NCBI GenBank assembly: GCA_963169055.1
Contig: CAUJFU010000486.1
Span: forward strand, 1 to 23,637
Source of the DNA: Myxococcota bacterium
Lineage (GTDB): Bacteria; Myxococcota_C; UBA6777
Direction of reading: 5' to 3'
DNA length: 23,637 nucleotides
Part shown: positions 7,400-16,187 of the stretch, piece by piece
How positions within the stretch are numbered: position 1 is the stretch's first letter
Layout: every line of letters begins with the position of its first letter
Program-made: the position numbers and the translations under genes
Notes under the pieces: model-generated
The model's database searches: none
What the model saw: only the letters and a program-made list of their open reading frames with translations
What the model was told of the DNA's origin: nothing

Positions 7400-8343
7400 C
7401 AACGACCACCGAGGCTCCCCTCTCCTCTTTTCGTTTTTCTCGAATCATCCGCTTGTGTTCGATCTTTTTCGGTTTGTTTGTTCTGCTGTTGTTTGGGGCG
7501 GGCTGGTATTTTTCTTCGATGTTGATGTATCCCGGCCCTCCGCGTTGTTGGGCAGAGAGTTTTGTCTTTTGCAAAACCCCCAAAGAACGGGGGCTTTCCT
7601 ACGAAGAGATCACTTTTTCCTCGGCAGACGGGACGCGCCTTCATGGGTGGTGGGTTCCTGCGCCCAAAGCGACTCGGGCGATCATCTTTTCGCACGGTCG
7701 AGGCGGAGATCGTCGTGCTTCGTTGCGCTTGTTGCCTGCGCTTCATCGGGCGGGTTTTCACGTCATGGCCTTGGACTACCGAAACTGCGGCCAAAGCCAG
7801 CGCAGTTTTAACAGCATGGGAGGACTCGAACGCCAAGACCTCCACGCCGCCATCGACTTTGTTGAAAAAACCAAGCGCATCCATCGCATCGGCTTATTCG
7901 GGGAGTCCTTGGGTGCGGCCATCAGCATTCAAATCATGGCACGCGATCCACGCGTCGCCACCGGCATCTTTGAAGGAGGGTTTGCATCCGTCAAGGACGT
8001 CGTCGCACAACGCGCCCACGAACTCTACGGACTCCCACGTTGGCCGCTTTTGCCCATCGTTTTTTGGCTGTACAACTTGCGAACGGGCGTAGACTTCGAC
8101 ACGATCAACCCCGAAGCCCACGTCGCTCGCATCGCCCCCCGCCCGATCTTGTTGATCCACGGTGGTGTCGACCGTGTGGTCTTTCCATCGCACGCGCATC
8201 GACTCTTTCGTGCTGCCCGAGATCCCAAGACGCTCTGGATTGTCAAAGACGGAAAACACACACAAACTTGGCAACAGCAGCGCAAAACCTTTGAAGAGCG
8301 CGTCCTCACTTTTTATCAGAAAACGCTGCCTCCTTCCCCTTAA
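7396..8343 (+). CDS. Membrane-anchored alpha/beta hydrolase
   Basis: The 315-residue serine hydrolase has one N-terminal membrane segment (about 17-40). The catalytic domain shows the oxyanion HGRGG at 100-104, the nucleophile elbow GESLG with S171, D259 in GGVDRVV, and H288 in KDGKH. The order and spacing fit the BEM46/FrsA-like family of esterases and thioesterases with N-terminal anchors. Substrate and the side of the membrane on which it acts are not evident. Its ATG overlaps the stop of the upstream kinase (ATGA), preceded by AAGGA inside that gene. Confidence 0.9.
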   Translation: MTTTTEAPLSSFRFSRIIRLCSIFFGLFVLLLFGAGWYFSSMLMYPGPPRCWAESFVFCKTPKERGLSYEEITFSSADGTRLHGWWVPAPKATRAIIFSHGRGGDRRASLRLLPALHRAGFHVMALDYRNCGQSQRSFNSMGGLERQDLHAAIDFVEKTKRIHRIGLFGESLGAAISIQIMARDPRVATGIFEGGFASVKDVVAQRAHELYGLPRWPLLPIVFWLYNLRTGVDFDTINPEAHVARIAPRPILLIHGGVDRVVFPSHAHRLFRAARDPKTLWIVKDGKHTQTWQQQRKTFEERVLTFYQKTLPPSP

Positions 8344-8420
8344 GAAATAATCTTCACCTGCATCCCTCTATTTCACCTTCCGCACCGAACACTTTTGATA
8401 CGGGCAGGAATCACGCGATG

Positions 8421-8469
8421 GGGTTCGTTTTGTAGGGCGAAGCACCACGCCCGCTGCTTGGCGGAACCC
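8421..8469. repeat. Nested hairpin in the hydrolase-hsdM gap
   Basis: GGGTTC (8421-8426) pairs with GAACCC (8464-8469), and inside it GGGCG (8435-8439) pairs with CGCCC (8448-8452), preceded by TGTA. The TGTAGGG start resembles the palindrome module at 6637-6661. It lies about 120 bp before hsdM and may be a decayed intergenic repeat. Confidence 0.5.
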
Positions 8470-8586
8470 TCATGACTCCGTGTTGGCAAAGAGAGCCTAC
8501 AGGCTGCGGAATCATGGCATCGTTGGCCCGAAAGACACATACGCACCCGCCGACACCATGCGTGCAAAGAAAAACAGGAAGATCTG

Positions 8587-10548
8587 ATGCAGAATCACTC
8601 TAAAATCGCCGAGTTTCTCTGGAAGATAGCCGATCTGATCAAAGACGACTACGAGGCCAAGAATTACGAAGACGTGATCCTGCCATTCACGCTGCTGCGC
8701 CGCCTCGACTGCGTGCTTGAAAAGAGCCGTGAATCCGTCCGTATGACCGCCGAGAAATACAAGCAGACCCCCACGAAAACCCGCGACGCGCTCCTCAAGA
8801 AGGCCGCCGGTCAACCGTTCTACAATACCTCCAAGTATTCGCTCGTGGATCTGCTTACGTGTCCGAACGACATCGGCCAGAACTTTAGAAAATACCTCGA
8901 CGGCTTCTGTGCGAATGTGAAGGATATCTTGCTCAATTTTTCTGGTGGCGAGGAAAAGGGCCTCTCGCCCATCTACGAGACCCTGCTGCGCAAGCGGTTG
9001 CTCTTCAAAGTCACCCAAGCGTTCGCCGATGCCGACCTCTCGCCCGAAACCGTCGACAACCACGGGATGGGCACGATCTTCGAGTTCCTCATCCGCAAGT
9101 TCAAGGAAGCCAGCAACGAGGCTGCTGGACAATTCTACACCCCACGCGACATCATCCGCCTCATGGTCAAGCTCGTGTTCGAGCCGGACCGCGCCAAGTT
9201 GGCCCGCGAAAAGCTCATCGCCATCTACGACCCCGCTTGCGGCACAGGCGGCATACTGACCCTCGCCAAAGAACACCTACTCGGCGCGATCAACGCCGAC
9301 CTCGACGTGCATCTCTACGGTCAGGAGATCAACGAAAAAACCTACGCCATCGCCAAGGCTGACATGCTGATGAAGGGCGAGGATCCGAAGAACATCAAGC
9401 GTGAGAACACCCTTTCCCGCGACCTGCTCCCCGACAAACAGTTCAGCTATATGCTCTCCAATCCGCCCTTCGGCAAGGACTGGAAGAACATCCGCGAGGA
9501 GATCGAGGCCGAGCACATGCGCGGTGTGGCGGGCCGCTACGGTCCCGGCCTACCCGACGTTGGCGACGGCGCGATGCTTTTCCTGCTCCATCAGCTAAGC
9601 AAACTGTCCCCGCAGGGCGGCAAGATCGCCATCATCTTCAACGGTTCTCCCCTATTTAACGGCGACGCCGACAGCGGCCCGAGCAACATCCGCAAGCACC
9701 TGCTCGAAAACGACTGGCTCGACGCCATCGTAGCCATGCCCAACGATCTCTTCTACAACACCGGCATCGCTACTTATATCTGGCTCATCAACAGCCGGAA
9801 ACCTGCCGCAAGGCGCGGCAAGGTGCAGCTCATCAACGCCAGCGGTCCAGAATTTACCACCCAGCTCCGCCGCAACCTCGGCAAGAAACGCTTCGAAATC
9901 AGCGAGGACCAGTCAACCACCATCCTCGCCATCTACGAGTCATTCGAGAAAAGCAAGGTCAGCAAGATTTTCGACACCAGCGACTTCGGTTATACCAAGG
10001 TCTGCGTGGAGCGCCCGCTGCGGCTGCGCTACGACCTCACGCCCGAACAACGCCAGACCCTCCGCGTGGACGCCGCGACACTCAATCTCAAGGATGGTCG
10101 GGCCGCTCAGCTTGCCACCGCACTAGACACGCTGGCCAAACAAGCGCCGTGGAAAGACGACGCCAAGTTCTTCGCCACGTTGGCAAAGGCGCTGCCGTGG
10201 AAGTTAACTGTCGGCCTAGTCAAGACCCTCCGCGCCACCCTCTGTGTGCGCGATGAAAACGCCGAGCCGGTGCAGAACGAAGGCCAGCTTGTGCCCGACT
10301 CGGAACAGCGCGACTACGAGAAAGTCCCTCTCAAGGAGGACATCGACGCCTGTTTCGCCCGCGAGATCATGCCGCACGTACCCGACGCTTGGATGGACCG
10401 TAGCAAGGACAAGGTGGGCTACGAAATCAGTTTCAGCAAATACTTCTACGAACACGTTCCGCTGCGCTCCACCGCCGAGATCGCCGCCGAACTGCTCAAG
10501 CTAGACGAGGAAACCGATGACCTCCTACGAGAGATCGCGAAGGGATGA
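8587..10548 (+). CDS. hsdM: Type I restriction-modification system methyltransferase subunit HsdM
   Basis: The 653-residue product has the HsdM N-terminal helical domain (FLWKIADLIKDDY...VILPFTLLRRLD), GQFYTPRDIIRLM at 181-193, SAM-binding motif I DPACGTGG at 215-222, and the adenine-methyltransferase motif IV NPPF at 292-295. It would methylate adenine in the bipartite site chosen by HsdS. AGGAAG lies four bases before the ATG. Its stop overlaps the hsdS start (ATGA). Lysine codons are mostly AAG here, whereas neighbouring genes favour AAA, a sign of separate origin. No hsdR is in the window. Confidence 0.97.
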   Translation: MQNHSKIAEFLWKIADLIKDDYEAKNYEDVILPFTLLRRLDCVLEKSRESVRMTAEKYKQTPTKTRDALLKKAAGQPFYNTSKYSLVDLLTCPNDIGQNFRKYLDGFCANVKDILLNFSGGEEKGLSPIYETLLRKRLLFKVTQAFADADLSPETVDNHGMGTIFEFLIRKFKEASNEAAGQFYTPRDIIRLMVKLVFEPDRAKLAREKLIAIYDPACGTGGILTLAKEHLLGAINADLDVHLYGQEINEKTYAIAKADMLMKGEDPKNIKRENTLSRDLLPDKQFSYMLSNPPFGKDWKNIREEIEAEHMRGVAGRYGPGLPDVGDGAMLFLLHQLSKLSPQGGKIAIIFNGSPLFNGDADSGPSNIRKHLLENDWLDAIVAMPNDLFYNTGIATYIWLINSRKPAARRGKVQLINASGPEFTTQLRRNLGKKRFEISEDQSTTILAIYESFEKSKVSKIFDTSDFGYTKVCVERPLRLRYDLTPEQRQTLRVDAATLNLKDGRAAQLATALDTLAKQAPWKDDAKFFATLAKALPWKLTVGLVKTLRATLCVRDENAEPVQNEGQLVPDSEQRDYEKVPLKEDIDACFAREIMPHVPDAWMDRSKDKVGYEISFSKYFYEHVPLRSTAEIAAELLKLDEETDDLLREIAKG

Positions 10549-11825
10549 AACTCATGAGACTCAAGTTCGCTTTTGAGCCGATTCTTGGTGGGGTTTGGGG
10601 CCGCGACCCGCAGAGCGACGCCAACGACATAGTTTGTGTCCGCGCAGCAGACTTCGATGACGACCTTGGATTGGTCACGACGGACAAACTCACCCTTCGC
10701 AACATCTCGCGCTCCGAACAGAACGGTCGTCTTCTACGACGTGGTGACTTGCTCTTAGAGAAGTCCGGTGGTGGCGAGCAAACGCCCGTCGGACGCGCTG
10801 TTCGCTTTGACCATAACTTCGTTGCCGTCTGTTCCAATTTCATCGGATTACTCCGCCCGAAAAGCACGCACGATCCGCGCTACCTCGCATATCTCATGCG
10901 TCGTCTGTATCAAGGCGGCGCGTCGATTCCGCACACCAAGCAGACGACAGGCATTCAGAACCTAGATTGTTGCTCCTATCTCAGCCAGCATTTCGATTTT
11001 CCCGACAACGCGGGGCAACAACGCATCGCAACCTATCTCGACTCAGCAACGACGAAGATCGACCGATTAATGAGCTTGCGGCGGCGGCAGATGGAATTGT
11101 TGCGGGAGCAGCGAACGGCACTCCTCCAGCAGGCCGTCACCTGCGGCCTCACCCTCCGCGTCCCGCTGAAAGACTCCGGCGTCCCTTGGCTCGGCGAGAT
11201 TCCAAAGCATTGGGAGGTCGTTCGCCTTGGACGACTGGCGCGGCTTCAAGGTGGATACGCCTTCGACCCCAAAGATTTCGCGGATGAAGGTGTGCCTGTC
11301 GTCCGCATGAACAATCTCAAACGCGGTGAACTCGACCTCTCCGCTCCCGCCAAGATTTCCCCGACCCAAACCGTCGCCCGTTTTGCTCTTTGTGAAGGCG
11401 ACATCTTGTTCGGGATGTCTGGCAGCGTCGGTGAAACGGGTAGCTTGGGAAATTTTGCATTCGTGACTGCCAAGTCGTTGCCGCTCCAACTCAATCAACG
11501 TGTCGGGCGTTTTGTCATCCACAACAACAAGTTATCTCCCGACTTTTTGCGCCTTGTCGTGCAGTCCAAATTGTTGGCAGAGCAAATCCTCCTGCTTGTG
11601 ACCGGCTCAGCGCAATTCAACATCAGCAGCGCACAAGTCGAAAGCATCACGATTGCAATTCCTCCGATCGAGGAACAGGCAGAAATCTTTTGCACCTATC
11701 AAAAGAAGTCGACGAAGTTGGACGAATTACACCGAAGCTACGAGCGGCAACTGGCGTTGCTGGCGGAATACCGTGACGCACTCATTCACGAATGCGTCAC
11801 CGGCCAGCGCCCCGCACCGAACTGA
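10545..11825 (+). CDS. hsdS: Type I restriction-modification specificity subunit HsdS
   Basis: The 426-residue subunit has two target-recognition domains (about 1-150 and 215-370), each followed by a conserved helix: GQQRIATYLDSATTKIDRL with LLREQRTALLQQAVTCGL, and EEQAEIFCTYQKKSTKLDEL with LLAEYRDALIHECVTGQ. The linker GVPWLGEIPKHWEVVRL is diagnostic of HsdS. Both halves appear intact, so it should recognise a bipartite site, which cannot be read from sequence. It is translationally coupled to hsdM. The expected restriction subunit does not follow; a 228 bp repeat-containing gap and a convergent kinase gene come instead. Confidence 0.95.
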   Translation: MKLMRLKFAFEPILGGVWGRDPQSDANDIVCVRAADFDDDLGLVTTDKLTLRNISRSEQNGRLLRRGDLLLEKSGGGEQTPVGRAVRFDHNFVAVCSNFIGLLRPKSTHDPRYLAYLMRRLYQGGASIPHTKQTTGIQNLDCCSYLSQHFDFPDNAGQQRIATYLDSATTKIDRLMSLRRRQMELLREQRTALLQQAVTCGLTLRVPLKDSGVPWLGEIPKHWEVVRLGRLARLQGGYAFDPKDFADEGVPVVRMNNLKRGELDLSAPAKISPTQTVARFALCEGDILFGMSGSVGETGSLGNFAFVTAKSLPLQLNQRVGRFVIHNNKLSPDFLRLVVQSKLLAEQILLLVTGSAQFNISSAQVESITIAIPPIEEQAEIFCTYQKKSTKLDELHRSYERQLALLAEYRDALIHECVTGQRPAPN

Positions 11826-11891
11826 GGCAACACGATATCGAAACCCGTCACCTAAGAACCCACCTTCCGCCCCCCAAGCAACACCACAGAA

Positions 11892-11940
11892 GGGGTCAAG
11901 GGGCGAAAGTCCCTTGTAAGGCGTGGGATGCCCCACACAC
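11892..11940 (+). repeat. Dispersed hairpin repeat, copy C
   Basis: This copy starts GGGGTCAAGGGGCGAAAGTC, continues CCTTG, and ends GTGGGATGCCCCACACAC. It forms CAAGGG...CCCTTG and GTGGG...CCCAC stems. It lies 66 bp past the hsdS stop, between convergent genes, where it may also help end transcription. Confidence 0.75.
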
Positions 11941-11968
11941 AAACCATTCCCCATGCCGTTGCGCTCTT
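11931..11968. repeat. About 37 bp direct repeat, copy 1
   Basis: The sequence starts CCCCACACACAAACCATTCC and is similar, with a few differences, to 12006-12042. It partly overlaps dispersed repeat copy C. Both copies lie between hsdS and the convergent kinase gene. Confidence 0.65.
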
Positions 11969-12005
11969 CGACCCCGAAGCCACCGCCTAAAGTGCAGCGA
12001 TGACA

Positions 12006-12042
12006 CCCCACACAAACCCATCCCCCATGTCGCTGCGATCTT
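12006..12042. repeat. About 37 bp direct repeat, copy 2
   Basis: This sequence starts CCCCACACAAACCCATCCCC and ends CGCTGCGATCTT. It is the partner of 11931-11968, with a 75 bp period, and lies 12 bp from the stop of the kinase gene. Confidence 0.65.
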
Positions 12043-12053
12043 GGAATACCGTT

Positions 12054-15000
12054 CTAGCGCGGTGATTTGGGGAGAAGCAGCGTGGGTTCACGCAAGAGAT
12101 GGAGTCCCAACAGCGAACGCTGCGCACAGACGTGCTCGACGCCTGCGTCAAGGTCGGCCCGTACAGCATCACGAAACAACAAGCGAGCTTCTTGACGAAG
12201 ACGCGCATCTGTTTCGGCAAAATGCTTACGTTGAGCAGGCGTCAGGCGATGCCCAAACAACGCACTGTCCAAGAAACCACGGATACGCCAAGACAACCAA
12301 GCCTTGGTTTGCGCTTCACGAAAACGCGCACAAGACGACCACAGCGGCTGCTCTAGGGGAATGATCTGTTGTAGGCTTGACTTCGTTTCGTTTGACAAAC
12401 GCAAGATCTCTTCGAGACCTTGGGACGGTTCCTTGTCGAAGTTTTCTTCCCATGCGAAATGCAAGATCCGACGCATGCCCTGTAAAGAGTGGAGATAATA
12501 GGCACTCGCCAAAAACTCCCGAATGATCGCCTTTTTTTTGGGTTCTTCGTGGGCGCTCGTATGGTCTTTTTGCGCGAGAACACACAACACCGCAGCTTTT
12601 AATGCGCTCTCTTCCGCACCTGTCTGCAACAACAAAAACATTCTTGCAGCGCAAGATTCGAGGCGCAACAACACCGCATCGATCGATTTTTCTTGTGGCA
12701 GACGAATCGAAGCGGTGTCCGAAACGGAGGCGGGTAGATCAGACAAGGTCACCCACCGCTGCGAAAAAGGGAGGAAGTAACGTAGGGGATGTTTGCTTTT
12801 GATCGTAGTTTCGATGCGTTGAGGATGTTGGGGGAAAAGAAACGCTTCAAACAAGCGATGTTGTGAGTGAAAACGTTCATGAGCGCGACTGTTCTTGTGG
12901 TTTGGCCTTTCCAAAGCCCCACCAAGAGGGAGAGTCGGAGAGGGCAACAACGCAGCGTCTCGTTTTTCGGGGGGTGACGCAGAGCGAGCCTGTTCGGTGA
13001 TGTGTTGCGGAGCGTTCGATGGACAGGGAAGATTCGGAGATTGAGTAGAAGCCGAACAGGGTGCAGGCAACGGAAGATTTGGTCGAACCTTCGGAGACGT
13101 TGCCACAGTAGGATCAGAGATATCGGGGTTATTTGCTTTGTTCGTATCGGGGGTTGGTGCTTTGTTGGCGGTAGGAAGAATGTTTTGTTTGGTAGGAAAG
13201 ATCAGGCGCACCAATTGTTGCGGAATCAAGGGAAGAATGCGCATCCCCGCCATCACAGAAAGCCCCAAAACAGGCGCTTTTGATGAAAAGGAGGTTTGCG
13301 CAGAAACAGCCGGTGGATGCTGTCGCGACGGATGAGAAGGCGAACCGATCTTCGGGAGGGGTGAGTTATCGTTCGTAGAAGAAGCTGCAACGGCCTTGAC
13401 GCCGTTTTTACTCTTCAAAGCAGCGTCTGCTTTTTGTGCGCCTGCAACAGCGGTTGGTTGTGGATCGCCCGATGTAGTCGTCGGTTGCGAACCATCCGCT
13501 GTCGTCGATTGTGTTTGCTTTTCTGTGAGAGAGGGCGATTTGCTCGGTGGTTCTAGCTTGTTCGGAATCGCTGAGATCGCTGGATGCGAGGCAGCATTCG
13601 CAACAACGACAGGAGAAGCGATGCGAGGAGTTGCTGGGGCTTCTCGTTGGGGGGAAAGTTGGGCAGGAGTCGGAGAGTTGGGCTTTTGGGTGGTAGGAGT
13701 GGGTTCTTTGTGCGCGATTTCAACGGATTTTTTGCAGGGGGTTTTTGCTGCTTTGCAAGGTGTTTCTGTTTTGGTTTCAGGGGGTTGGTGATCGTGCGAA
13801 GGAGAAGGCAATACAGGCGACGTGCTCACACGAATACGAGGAGCAGACGGGACGATCGAAGGCGGGATACCGTCTTTCAAAGCAGAAGGAGCATCCACGA
13901 CGCGCAACGCAACAGGGCGAAGAGGCGGTGTAGACGGAGAAGGAAGGCGAATCGGCGTTGTGTCTTTGGCTGGAATGCTCGGTACAACCGAAGGGGTGTT
14001 CTCGATCGTGCGAACCAGACGCGGACTTTCTTCGGTCGCTGGTTGCTGTGCGTTTGGGATCTTTGTCTCATGGTCCGACGGAACAACAGGGCGCGGACGC
14101 GAGGCTGGTTCGGCCTGTTGTGTCGTGGGCTTGGGTCGATCAAGCGAGGCAGAAACGACGGATCGCGCTCGCCGTTTACGAAAAGCACGCGCTCGCCGAG
14201 CAACGCGTGCTTTCGTAGAGATCGTGGGGGAGACGGGTTGTGGATCGGCAAGGTGTTTAGCACCCCGAACAGACGGAGACTCTGGATGACGAAGAGAGCT
14301 TGATGGGTTGGCGCGGATCGCAGCAAGGGGACTTGTGCGTGCTGTAGGCTTTTTCCCGCGTGGTTGTGCGGCAAGCGCCTTGGGTGGGGGCTTTACGGAA
14401 GGCGATATGGGGAAAAACCAAGACGGTACCCAAGGGGCGGATGTTTTGATCCTGTGAAGTTGCGCTCCCCACCAAGATTGGCCTTCAGGAGCGAGGCTCC
14501 ACATCGACGCTCCCGCACACGTCCCCAAAAACAACATCAACCAACCAGAGATCCAGCGCGGGCGTTGTGAGGGTTCATAACGGCGGACGCTCACACGGAC
14601 AGAAGCAGGCGCTTCGGGTTCGACAAGAGGAGGTTCTACAACCACACGCTCCGAGGACACAAGTTCCGCCTCAACACGGATTTGAGCAGGCTTATCTTCA
14701 TTCAAAAGCATCGCGGGAGTTGTGGCTTCGCCTTCAAAGATCGGTGTGTCGGCTAACGCAAACCACAATTCTTTTGCGCGTGTAAAACGATCTTCGGGCG
14801 CTTTAGCGAGCAGCTTCATGACCACACGATCCAGATCTTCGGCAAAGCCACGATCAGGACAAGCCACACGCAACGGTTCGGGAGGAACGGACACATGCGC
14901 GTGCAAGGTTGTAAACAAAGAAGATCCGATATCTTCGGGTTTTTCACCAAACGGCCATCGTTGCGTTAAAAGTTCGTACAAGATCACACCGAGGGCGTAC

Positions 15001-15692
15001 AGATCACTATGCGCAGCAACTTGTTGATTCAGACATTGCTCGGGTGAAAGATAATAGGGCGACCCAACCACTCCTTGCGTGAAGTCTCCCCCGTCGCTCC
15101 CTGCGTTGGGCTTTGCCAAACCAAAGTCCAGAACCTTGATCACAGGGTGATCCGTCTCGGGGGATAGCACGAAGATATTCTCGGGTTGTAGATCTCGATG
15201 AACGCACCCCCCTCGATGCAGCGCCTCCAACGCTTGACACATCTGGAAAACCAAAAAAAACACTTGTTTGGGTGTGGGACAAGGGTGTTCAACCAACCAT
15301 GCCCGTAGGGTACGCCCTTCAAGATGTTCCATCACAAAAAAAGGCCCCAGTACAGGATCTTGGCGAAGGTGGCGATCCATCCACACGATCTGCGGGCAAG
15401 AAACCGCAACATCACTTATTTTCGCTAAATCCTCTCGGATGCGCTCTTCGCTGCCCTCACGCATCCAAAGCGAGGGATGGGGAAATTTGAGGACACAAGG
15501 GCGAGGAAGCTCCGAAACCTCGGATGGAGACGCTAAATACAACGAACTCATCGCTGTTTTCAGCAAAAGTTTTTCTAGCACAAACCCGCCTTCTACGGGA
15601 TCGAGAGGAAAGCGGCAAACTGGACAAAAGCGGCTGTGGGCCGCGATCTGCTCCAGCGGGGCATGACAATGACTGCACTCTGTGTGACGCAT
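12054..15692 (-). CDS. Membrane-anchored Ser/Thr protein kinase-like protein with zinc ribbon and long disordered linker
   Basis: The product is 1212 residues. A CxxC pair (C6/C9, C23/C26) forms a probable zinc ribbon. A Hanks-type kinase domain (about 37-315) has K69 in CVLKF, HRDLQPEN at 165-172, DFG at 189-191, GSPYYLSPEQ and DLYALGVILYELL. Two features are odd: the glycine-rich loop (about 41-54, KLLLKTAMSSLYLA) has no glycine, and the catalytic-loop lysine is Q169. ATP hydrolysis may be weak or lost. A single membrane segment (about 380-400) is followed by about 500 Pro/Ser/Thr-rich residues and an ordered helical C-terminal region (about 930-1212) I do not recognise. The ATG at 15692, with AAGG eight bases upstream, gives the zinc ribbon as N-terminus; a longer frame to 15767 lacks support. 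The gene is divergent from the 16-residue repeat protein. Confidence 0.92.
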   Translation of the reverse strand: MRHTECSHCHAPLEQIAAHSRFCPVCRFPLDPVEGGFVLEKLLLKTAMSSLYLASPSEVSELPRPCVLKFPHPSLWMREGSEERIREDLAKISDVAVSCPQIVWMDRHLRQDPVLGPFFVMEHLEGRTLRAWLVEHPCPTPKQVFFLVFQMCQALEALHRGGCVHRDLQPENIFVLSPETDHPVIKVLDFGLAKPNAGSDGGDFTQGVVGSPYYLSPEQCLNQQVAAHSDLYALGVILYELLTQRWPFGEKPEDIGSSLFTTLHAHVSVPPEPLRVACPDRGFAEDLDRVVMKLLAKAPEDRFTRAKELWFALADTPIFEGEATTPAMLLNEDKPAQIRVEAELVSSERVVVEPPLVEPEAPASVRVSVRRYEPSQRPRWISGWLMLFLGTCAGASMWSLAPEGQSWWGAQLHRIKTSAPWVPSWFFPISPSVKPPPKALAAQPRGKKPTARTSPLAAIRANPSSSLRHPESPSVRGAKHLADPQPVSPTISTKARVARRARAFRKRRARSVVSASLDRPKPTTQQAEPASRPRPVVPSDHETKIPNAQQPATEESPRLVRTIENTPSVVPSIPAKDTTPIRLPSPSTPPLRPVALRVVDAPSALKDGIPPSIVPSAPRIRVSTSPVLPSPSHDHQPPETKTETPCKAAKTPCKKSVEIAHKEPTPTTQKPNSPTPAQLSPQREAPATPRIASPVVVANAASHPAISAIPNKLEPPSKSPSLTEKQTQSTTADGSQPTTTSGDPQPTAVAGAQKADAALKSKNGVKAVAASSTNDNSPLPKIGSPSHPSRQHPPAVSAQTSFSSKAPVLGLSVMAGMRILPLIPQQLVRLIFPTKQNILPTANKAPTPDTNKANNPDISDPTVATSPKVRPNLPLPAPCSASTQSPNLPCPSNAPQHITEQARSASPPEKRDAALLPSPTLPLGGALERPNHKNSRAHERFHSQHRLFEAFLFPQHPQRIETTIKSKHPLRYFLPFSQRWVTLSDLPASVSDTASIRLPQEKSIDAVLLRLESCAARMFLLLQTGAEESALKAAVLCVLAQKDHTSAHEEPKKKAIIREFLASAYYLHSLQGMRRILHFAWEENFDKEPSQGLEEILRLSNETKSSLQQIIPLEQPLWSSCARFREAQTKAWLSWRIRGFLDSALFGHRLTPAQRKHFAETDARLRQEARLLFRDAVRADLDAGVEHVCAQRSLLGLHLLREPTLLLPKSPR

Positions 15693-15885
15693 CCACACAT
15701 CCTTCAGGCAAGACCGAAAAAAGCTCCCGATGGCCCACGTCTTCAAACAAAAAGCACAAACCCGCACACAACAACCTCAACACCGTCTCTCTCTCGATCG
15801 AGCATACAGCGCCTTCAACGGGTGTCTTTCTGCGATCAGACCATCGAAAACCTCGGTCAATAGACAAGAAAGTTGACTTACACAA

Positions 15886-15906
15886 CGGATCGCTGTTTAC
15901 GATCCG
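15886..15906. promoter_or_regulatory. Perfect inverted repeat, possible operator
   Basis: CGGATCG and CGATCCG flank a seven-base spacer (CTGTTTA), centred 204 bases upstream of the kinase start. Dyads of this size between divergent promoters often bind dimeric regulators. It could also be a transcript hairpin. No adjacent regulator gene supports either role. Confidence 0.35.
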
Positions 15907-16041
15907 CGCGAGTACCGAGATAAATAGGTCACATCACAACGCAAGATCACGAACTTTCCGAGAACATCACACAAAACAATAAACCCTACAAACGAAGATA
16001 TCGGCGCATCAACCGATCTGTCCTGCTTTTTTCTCTTTGGC

Positions 16042-16067
16042 TTGACAAGCCCACTTTGGCCTATACT
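16042..16067 (+). promoter_or_regulatory. Possible sigma-70-type promoter
   Basis: TTGACA at 16042-16047 and TATACT at 16062-16067 are good hexamers, but the spacer is only 14 bases against the usual 17. The true -10 may be shifted or the match coincidental. It would give a leader of about 115 bases for the gene at 16188. Confidence 0.35.
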
Positions 16068-16187
16068 ACACATCACAAACACCTGCAAGCAGCTTTGCAC
16101 CGTACAGCCTCGTCAAAGAGGCGCACGACCTCCGCCGCATCGCTGCATCACAACACAAAGATGACCGACAGAACGGAGATTTGAACC

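Larger units (their letters stand above)
15693..16187. other. 495 bp divergent intergenic region
   Basis: This region separates the kinase gene (minus) from the secreted repeat protein (plus), so both promoters should lie here. It contains a perfect 7 bp-stem hairpin at 15886-15906 and a possible plus-strand promoter at 16042-16067. I found no gene; short open frames lack credible starts. Confidence 0.6.

Noticed and set aside
8512-9276. 254-codon minus-strand open frame
   Set aside because: Antisense to hsdM, whose N-terminal domain and SAM motif are encoded on the plus strand.
13584-14303. 239-codon Arg-rich plus-strand open frame
   Set aside because: It is the shadow of the Pro/Ser/Thr-rich linker of the kinase gene. 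Low-complexity coding on one strand leaves open frames on the other.
12054-15692. Frameshift or gene fusion within the long kinase gene
   Set aside because: The frame is continuous, and the Pro/Ser/Thr-rich linker after a membrane segment is normal for large receptor kinases. There is no internal stop or second start with a clear ribosome-binding site.
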